A stretch of DNA of 64,000 nucleotides from Bradyrhizobium sp. AUGA SZCCT0176 (GTDB lineage: Bacteria; Pseudomonadota; Alphaproteobacteria; Rhizobiales; Xanthobacteraceae), in assembly GCF_018130145.1 (NCBI RefSeq), contig NZ_JAFCMB010000015.1:1-64000 (forward strand), in the 5' to 3' direction. Position 1 is the stretch's first letter, and the number at the start of each line of letters is the position of its first letter. Position numbers and translations under genes: made by a program. Of the stretch, positions 60,431-64,000 are shown piece by piece. The notes beneath the pieces are model-generated. The model had not been told where the DNA came from. It did not search any database and was given only the letters and a program-made list of their open reading frames with translations.

Positions 60431-61792
60431 ATGCTCAATACAGCCATTTTCAGTCGGGTTCGTAAGGCCGCCGGGCGTTTTGCCAAGGCCGATCAGGGCA
60501 ACATCGCGGTTCTGTTTGCCATCGCCGCCGTGCCGATCATCAGCTTCGTCGGCGCCGCGATCGACTATACCCGTGCCAACAGCGCCCGGTCGTCGATGCA
60601 GGCTGCCCTCGATTCCACCGCCCTGATGGTGGCGAAAGACCTGGCGGACGGAACCATCAAGGCCTCGGATATCAACACCAAGGCGCAGGACTATTTCAAG
60701 GCGCTCTACACCAACACCGATGCCAGGGAGGTGACGGTCACGGCGGAATATACCGCCAACACCGGCAAGGGCTCGACCATCAAGATCAATGGCTCCGGCA
60801 ACGTGCCGACAGAGTTCATGAAGGTCGCCGGCTTCCCGAAACTTGGCTTCGACACCAGTTCAACCTCGCTCTGGGGCAACGTCCGCATGCGGGTGGCGCT
60901 TGCGCTCGACGTCACCGGATCGATGAAGGACGCCGGCAAGATGGCCGCGATGCAGCCGGCCGCCAAAGCCCTGATCGACCAGATCGGCGCCCTCGCGAAA
61001 AATACCGGCGACGTCTACATCTCGCTGATCCCCTTCGCCAAGGACGTCAACGTCGGCGCCAGCAACTCCGAACAGTCGTGGATCGAGTGGAGCGAGTGGG
61101 AGGCTGCGAACGGCAAGTGCAGCGGCAAGAACTCCGGGAACTACCCTACAAAAAGCTCCTGTGAATCGGCCGGCAGGACCTGGACGGCGAAGAACCACGA
61201 TAACTGGAACGGCTGCGTGACCGACCGCGATCAGGACTACGATACCAAGAACACGACGCCGACCTCCGATTATCAAACCAAGTTCTACGCCGAGCAATAC
61301 GATGCGTGCCCAGCGGCGTTGATGCCACTCACCACCGACTTCGCCGCGCTCAAGACCAAGATTGATGCGCTTGTTCCGAACGGCGGCACCAATCAGCCGA
61401 TCGGCTTCGCCTGGGGATGGCAGTCGCTCACCCAGGGCGCGCCGCTCAATGCACCGGCCGAAGATGCCAATTATACCTACAAGAAGGTGCTGATCGTGAT
61501 GTCCGACGGTTTGAACACCCAGGATCGCTGGCCGTCATACGGCAACGGCCAAGTCCAATTCGATGGCGCCATCGACGCCCGCCAGAAAATCCAGTGCGAC
61601 AACATCAAGGCTAACGGCGTCATCATCTACACGATGCATGTCAACACCGACAGCAAAGTTCCGACCTCCGCCATTCTGGCATATTGCGCGAGCGGCGCCG
61701 ACAAGTTCTCTACCGTGACCTCCTCGAGCGAGATTGCGACAGCCTTCACCGCAATCGGCACGTCGCTCTCCAAACTGCGCGTCGCGAAATAA
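60431..61792 (+). CDS. Tad-like pilus-assembly protein with von Willebrand A domain
   Basis: This 453-residue protein of the TadE/TadG-like group has a single N-terminal membrane segment (ADQGNIAVLFAIAAVPIISF) resembling the TadG/flp-type pre-pilin region, then a von Willebrand A domain with the metal site DVTGSMKD and GGTNQPIGFAWGWQSL. It is probably secreted or anchored in the envelope and takes part in pilus or adhesion; the rest of a tad locus is not in this window. A terminator (61834-61860) follows the stop. Confidence 0.85.
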   Translation: MLNTAIFSRVRKAAGRFAKADQGNIAVLFAIAAVPIISFVGAAIDYTRANSARSSMQAALDSTALMVAKDLADGTIKASDINTKAQDYFKALYTNTDAREVTVTAEYTANTGKGSTIKINGSGNVPTEFMKVAGFPKLGFDTSSTSLWGNVRMRVALALDVTGSMKDAGKMAAMQPAAKALIDQIGALAKNTGDVYISLIPFAKDVNVGASNSEQSWIEWSEWEAANGKCSGKNSGNYPTKSSCESAGRTWTAKNHDNWNGCVTDRDQDYDTKNTTPTSDYQTKFYAEQYDACPAALMPLTTDFAALKTKIDALVPNGGTNQPIGFAWGWQSLTQGAPLNAPAEDANYTYKKVLIVMSDGLNTQDRWPSYGNGQVQFDGAIDARQKIQCDNIKANGVIIYTMHVNTDSKVPTSAILAYCASGADKFSTVTSSSEIATAFTAIGTSLSKLRVAK

Positions 61793-61826
61793 CCGCCACC
61801 GCAACCGGCAGGACAACAACGCAAAA

Positions 61827-61860
61827 CGAAAAAAGCCCGGCCGTAACGGCCGGGCTTTTT
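61827..61860. terminator. Bidirectional terminator after the Tad-like gene
   Basis: agcccggccg/cggccgggct is a perfect 10-bp stem with a 3-base loop, flanked by AAAAAA on the left and TTTTT on the right, so it works for both strands. It ends the Tad-like gene and possibly the phasin gene (minus). Confidence 0.9.
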
Positions 61861-61886
61861 GTTTTGGAAGGTTTGGCGCAGCGCTT

Positions 61887-61945
61887 AAAGCGTTTTCGAG
61901 CGAAGTGGATACCGGTTCGCGTAAAGAAAACGCGTCAAACAAAGA
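61887..61945. repeat. Dispersed ~55-bp palindromic repeat, copy 5
   Basis: In plus orientation this reads aaagcgttttcgagcgaagt then ggataccggttcgcgtaaag and aaaacgcgtcaaacaaagag. It lies between the bidirectional terminator and the phasin stop codon. Confidence 0.9.
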
Positions 61946-61947
61946 GT

Positions 61948-62286
61948 TTAGTGCGTGGCGGGAGCGAACTTCGCGACCAGGCCTTCGTAGGGCTTGAAGG
62001 TCTGCTTGGCCAGATCGGTATAGAGGCCGGCAATCTTCTGCGTCTCGGCGACAAAGGTCTCGTAGGACGAGCGGGCGAATTCGGTCTGGGCTTCGATCGC
62101 CTTGTCCACCGACTTCACGCCGGACAGCTTTTCAACAAACGACTTGGTGTCTTCGAACGACTTCTTGGCGTAGTCGCCATAAGCGGTCGCAATCGCCTGA
62201 ACACCGCTCTGCAGGTTGCTCGCGGACGCGGCGACCGTTTCGAGATGCTCTTTTCCGTAGCTCTGAATGTCTTCAACCTTGACCAT
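61948..62286 (-). CDS. Phasin family protein
   Basis: Phasins coat polyhydroxyalkanoate granules. The 112-residue helical protein (MVKVEDIQSYGKEHLETVAA, then SFVEKLSGVKSVDKAIEAQT and EFARSSYETFVAETQKIAGL) matches the phasin_2 family of rhizobia. GGAAAGGAC precedes the ATG. It stands alone and is likely regulated at the promoter, where two TGC-rich dyads lie. The phaR or phaC genes are not in the window. Confidence 0.93.
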   Translation of the reverse strand: MVKVEDIQSYGKEHLETVAASASNLQSGVQAIATAYGDYAKKSFEDTKSFVEKLSGVKSVDKAIEAQTEFARSSYETFVAETQKIAGLYTDLAKQTFKPYEGLVAKFAPATH

Positions 62287-62358
62287 CTTGGAGTCCTTTC
62301 CCAGACTGAATGTAATTAATCGCCGGGAGGTCCCGGCTCCCTGACCACCCCTCCCTTA

Positions 62359-62404
62359 TAGTGCAACGCACAATGCCTGTCAAGGAATCTTGTGCACCGC
62401 ACAA
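62359..62404. promoter_or_regulatory. Paired TGC-rich dyads upstream of the phasin gene
   Basis: gtgcaacgcacaa (62361-62373) and ttgtgcaccgcacaa (62390-62404) share GTGCxxCGCACAA, with centres about 31 bases apart (three helical turns). They lie 75-118 bases before the phasin start. A PhaR-type repressor, which favours TGC-rich sites, is a plausible ligand. Confidence 0.5.
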
Positions 62405-62687
62405 ATATCGACGATTAACGCCAAACACCGGAGTGTTACGCAACGGTTACTTAACCTTTTGGAAACTCGCGCCGCCTAACCTGATTCCCGGACGTGTTCG
62501 CCTTCCGATAGACAGATTGAAAGCTGTTTGTGAACAACACCTTAGCTAGAACAGCGACCTGATCGGCCAGCCGGGCCCCAATTGCAGCCTGGCTAAGCGC
62601 TTCGAACAGGGAAGCGTCACTGGGCCGATGGGCACAATTTCGCCTCACGAACCGGTGATCAAGACAGAAATTGGGACGGGGAAGTAA
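62405..62687. other. Intergenic region between phasin and carboxypeptidase genes
   Basis: With the dyads upstream this is a 400-base divergent region. It contains no supported gene; the right-hand part should hold the promoter of the plus-strand carboxypeptidase gene. No boxes could be assigned with confidence. Confidence 0.4.
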
Positions 62688-64000
62688 ATGCTTCGTACAA
62701 CTTTAGCTTCCTCGCGCATGTTGCGAGTTTGCGTTCTCGGGCTGGTCACTCTCACCACTGCAGTCATCTACACCAGCGACAGCGCAGAAGCCCGCCGCTA
62801 CCGCCAACGCCACCATGCCCGGCACCACGCCGCCGTGGCGAGCTATAGCCCGCAATTCGCTTCCATCATCGTCGACGGCAATTCCGGCGCCACGCTCTCC
62901 TCCAACAATCCCGACGCCCTCCGTCGTCCGGCCTCGCTGACCAAGATCATGACGCTCTACCTGCTGTTCGAGCAGCTCGAGCGCGGCAAGCTGAAGCTGG
63001 ATTCCGAACTGGAAGTGTCCTCGTATGCTTCCCAACAGGCGCCGACCAAACTCGGCCTGAAGCCCGGCCAGACCATCAAGGTCGAAGACGCCATCAAGGG
63101 ACTGGTGACGCGCTCCGCCAATGACGCCTCGGTCGTGATCGCGGAAGCCATTGCCGGCGATGAAGATGAATTCGCCAAGCTGATGACGCGCAAGGCGCGC
63201 GCGCTCGGCATGACCAAGACGGTCTATCGCAACGCCAACGGCCTGCCGAACGACGAACAGCTCACGACCGCGCGCGATCAGGCAACGCTGGGCCGCGCGA
63301 TCCAGGAACGCTTTCCGCGCTACTATCGCTACTTTGCGACCAGCGTATTCAACTATCGCGGCCAGGCGATCCGCAACCACAATCGCCTGCTCGGCAATGT
63401 CGAAGGCGTCGATGGCATCAAGACCGGCTACACCCGCGCGTCGGGCTTTAATCTTGTCAGCTCGATGCGGCGCGGCAACCGCCATCTGATCGGCGTGGTG
63501 CTTGGCGGCCGCAGCGGCGGATCGCGCGACGCCACCATGCGCACCCTGCTCGCGGAAAACCTCGACAAGGGTGCGACCATCCGCACCGCCGCCGCCATCA
63601 CCGAACGCAATTCCGCTGAGGCCAGCGTCGAGGTGGCCGAAGTCGCCAGCACGCCGCGCCCGACCGAGGCGGTCCAGGCCAACAACGCCGCCACGGCCTC
63701 CGAGCCCAGCATGGCCGCAATGCAGGCGACGCGCAGCGTCGCCCCGGCCAAGCCCTCGCTGATGGCCGCAGCCGCAGCCGCCCTGCCGGCGCCGCAACCC
63801 AAACCCGAACAGTCCAAGTTCGCGGCGCAGGCCAAGCCCGAACCGGCCCCGCTGACCAGCGGTGTGATTCAGACCCAGGCGATATCGGCGATCCCCGGCT
63901 CGGCCGAGCCGATGAAGCCGGTCAAGGTCAAGACGGTTCAGGTCAAGGCCGGCGCGATGAAGCTGGCTTCCGCCGGCCCGTCCCAGCCTGTTGCCCCGCC
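62688..64000 (+). CDS. D-alanyl-D-alanine carboxypeptidase (penicillin-binding), truncated by window end
   Basis: At least 437 residues of a low-molecular-weight penicillin-binding protein (S11 family) that trims D-Ala from peptidoglycan pentapeptides. After a signal segment (about residues 11-34) and a His/Arg-rich stretch, it has the active-site motifs S-L-T-K (Ser83), S-A-N (143-145) and K-T-G (245-247). The tail is Ala/Pro-rich; the part outside the window may contain a SPOR domain, as in related proteins. GGGGAAG precedes the ATG at 62688. No stop codon is reached by 64000. A long minus-strand open frame over it is a shadow. Confidence 0.93.
   Translation, partial: MLRTTLASSRMLRVCVLGLVTLTTAVIYTSDSAEARRYRQRHHARHHAAVASYSPQFASIIVDGNSGATLSSNNPDALRRPASLTKIMTLYLLFEQLERGKLKLDSELEVSSYASQQAPTKLGLKPGQTIKVEDAIKGLVTRSANDASVVIAEAIAGDEDEFAKLMTRKARALGMTKTVYRNANGLPNDEQLTTARDQATLGRAIQERFPRYYRYFATSVFNYRGQAIRNHNRLLGNVEGVDGIKTGYTRASGFNLVSSMRRGNRHLIGVVLGGRSGGSRDATMRTLLAENLDKGATIRTAAAITERNSAEASVEVAEVASTPRPTEAVQANNAATASEPSMAAMQATRSVAPAKPSLMAAAAAALPAPQPKPEQSKFAAQAKPEPAPLTSGVIQTQAISAIPGSAEPMKPVKVKTVQVKAGAMKLASAGPSQPVAP

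Noticed and set aside
62703..63797. Minus-strand open frame of about 364 codons
   Set aside because: It is antisense to the carboxypeptidase gene, which has clear SxxK, SxN and KTG motifs; the minus translation is Gly/Arg/His-rich without any domain.

Overview
The window looks like a chromosomal segment of an alphaproteobacterium of the Bradyrhizobium/Nitrobacteraceae type. The evidence is high GC, the gatCAB, pyrBC, topA-rnr, rpmG and divK-pleD core genes in rhizobial-style order, a phasin, an EipB-like envelope protein, and several families of short palindromic intergenic repeats that I associate with Bradyrhizobium genomes. The genus is an inference from gene content and remembered repeats, not from a search. 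No rRNA, tRNA, CRISPR array, prophage, transposase or plasmid function was seen.

Layout. 1-3.3 kb: a large structured palindrome, a DUF3302/HlyD membrane pair, a Sel1-like protein, and a gene-poor stretch ending in a possible small RNA that faces a 30-residue lysine-rich protein gene. 3.9-7.7 kb: the amidotransferase operon gatC-orf70-gatA-orf97-gatB on the minus strand, with two small unknown genes translationally coupled inside it. 8-18.3 kb: two tiny proteins, a nitronate monooxygenase pair with a divergent LysR regulator, a cyclase-family secreted protein, ruvX, an AEC transporter, two CPBP proteases, an AidB-like acyl-CoA dehydrogenase and a D-Ala-D-Ala dipeptidase. 18.4-35.5 kb: a core block (pyrB, a dihydroorotase-like pyrC that lacks metal-binding histidines, plsY, dprA, topA, rnr, DUF983, NUDIX, rpmG) interrupted by accessory genes: an amidase, and two HxlR regulators each divergent from an oxidoreductase (azoreductase, SDR). 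35.7-44.4 kb: an MFS transporter with a divergent TetR regulator and a clear operator, a serine hydrolase, pleD-divK, DUF3572, DNA polymerase IV with an N-terminal four-cysteine motif, and EipB. 44.6-54.5 kb: RidA, a glycerophosphodiesterase, a GNAT-like acyltransferase, HIT, a minus-strand run azlC-azlD-Bug protein-trmO-serine hydrolase, and NTF2-like, kinase and lytic transglycosylase genes. 54.7-64 kb: a PilZ protein convergent with a PilZ-PAS-PAS-GGDEF cyclase, clpS-clpA, a Tad-like protein with a von Willebrand domain, a phasin, and a penicillin-binding carboxypeptidase cut off by the window end.

How it fits together. Most genes are housekeeping: Gln/Asn-tRNA charging, pyrimidine and phospholipid synthesis, DNA topology, RNA decay, protein quality control, and cell-cycle and c-di-GMP signalling. 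The less ordinary features are the palindromes: five copies of one roughly 55-bp repeat, mosaic repeats sharing an identical 26-bp core, twin long hairpins that run into the start of dinB, and perfect or near-perfect operator-like dyads in divergent promoters. I did not find a clearly new multi-gene defence or metabolic system. The best leads are the candidate RNA at 3144-3229, the coupled unknown genes of the gat operon, the degenerate dihydroorotase, and the hairpin-dinB junction.
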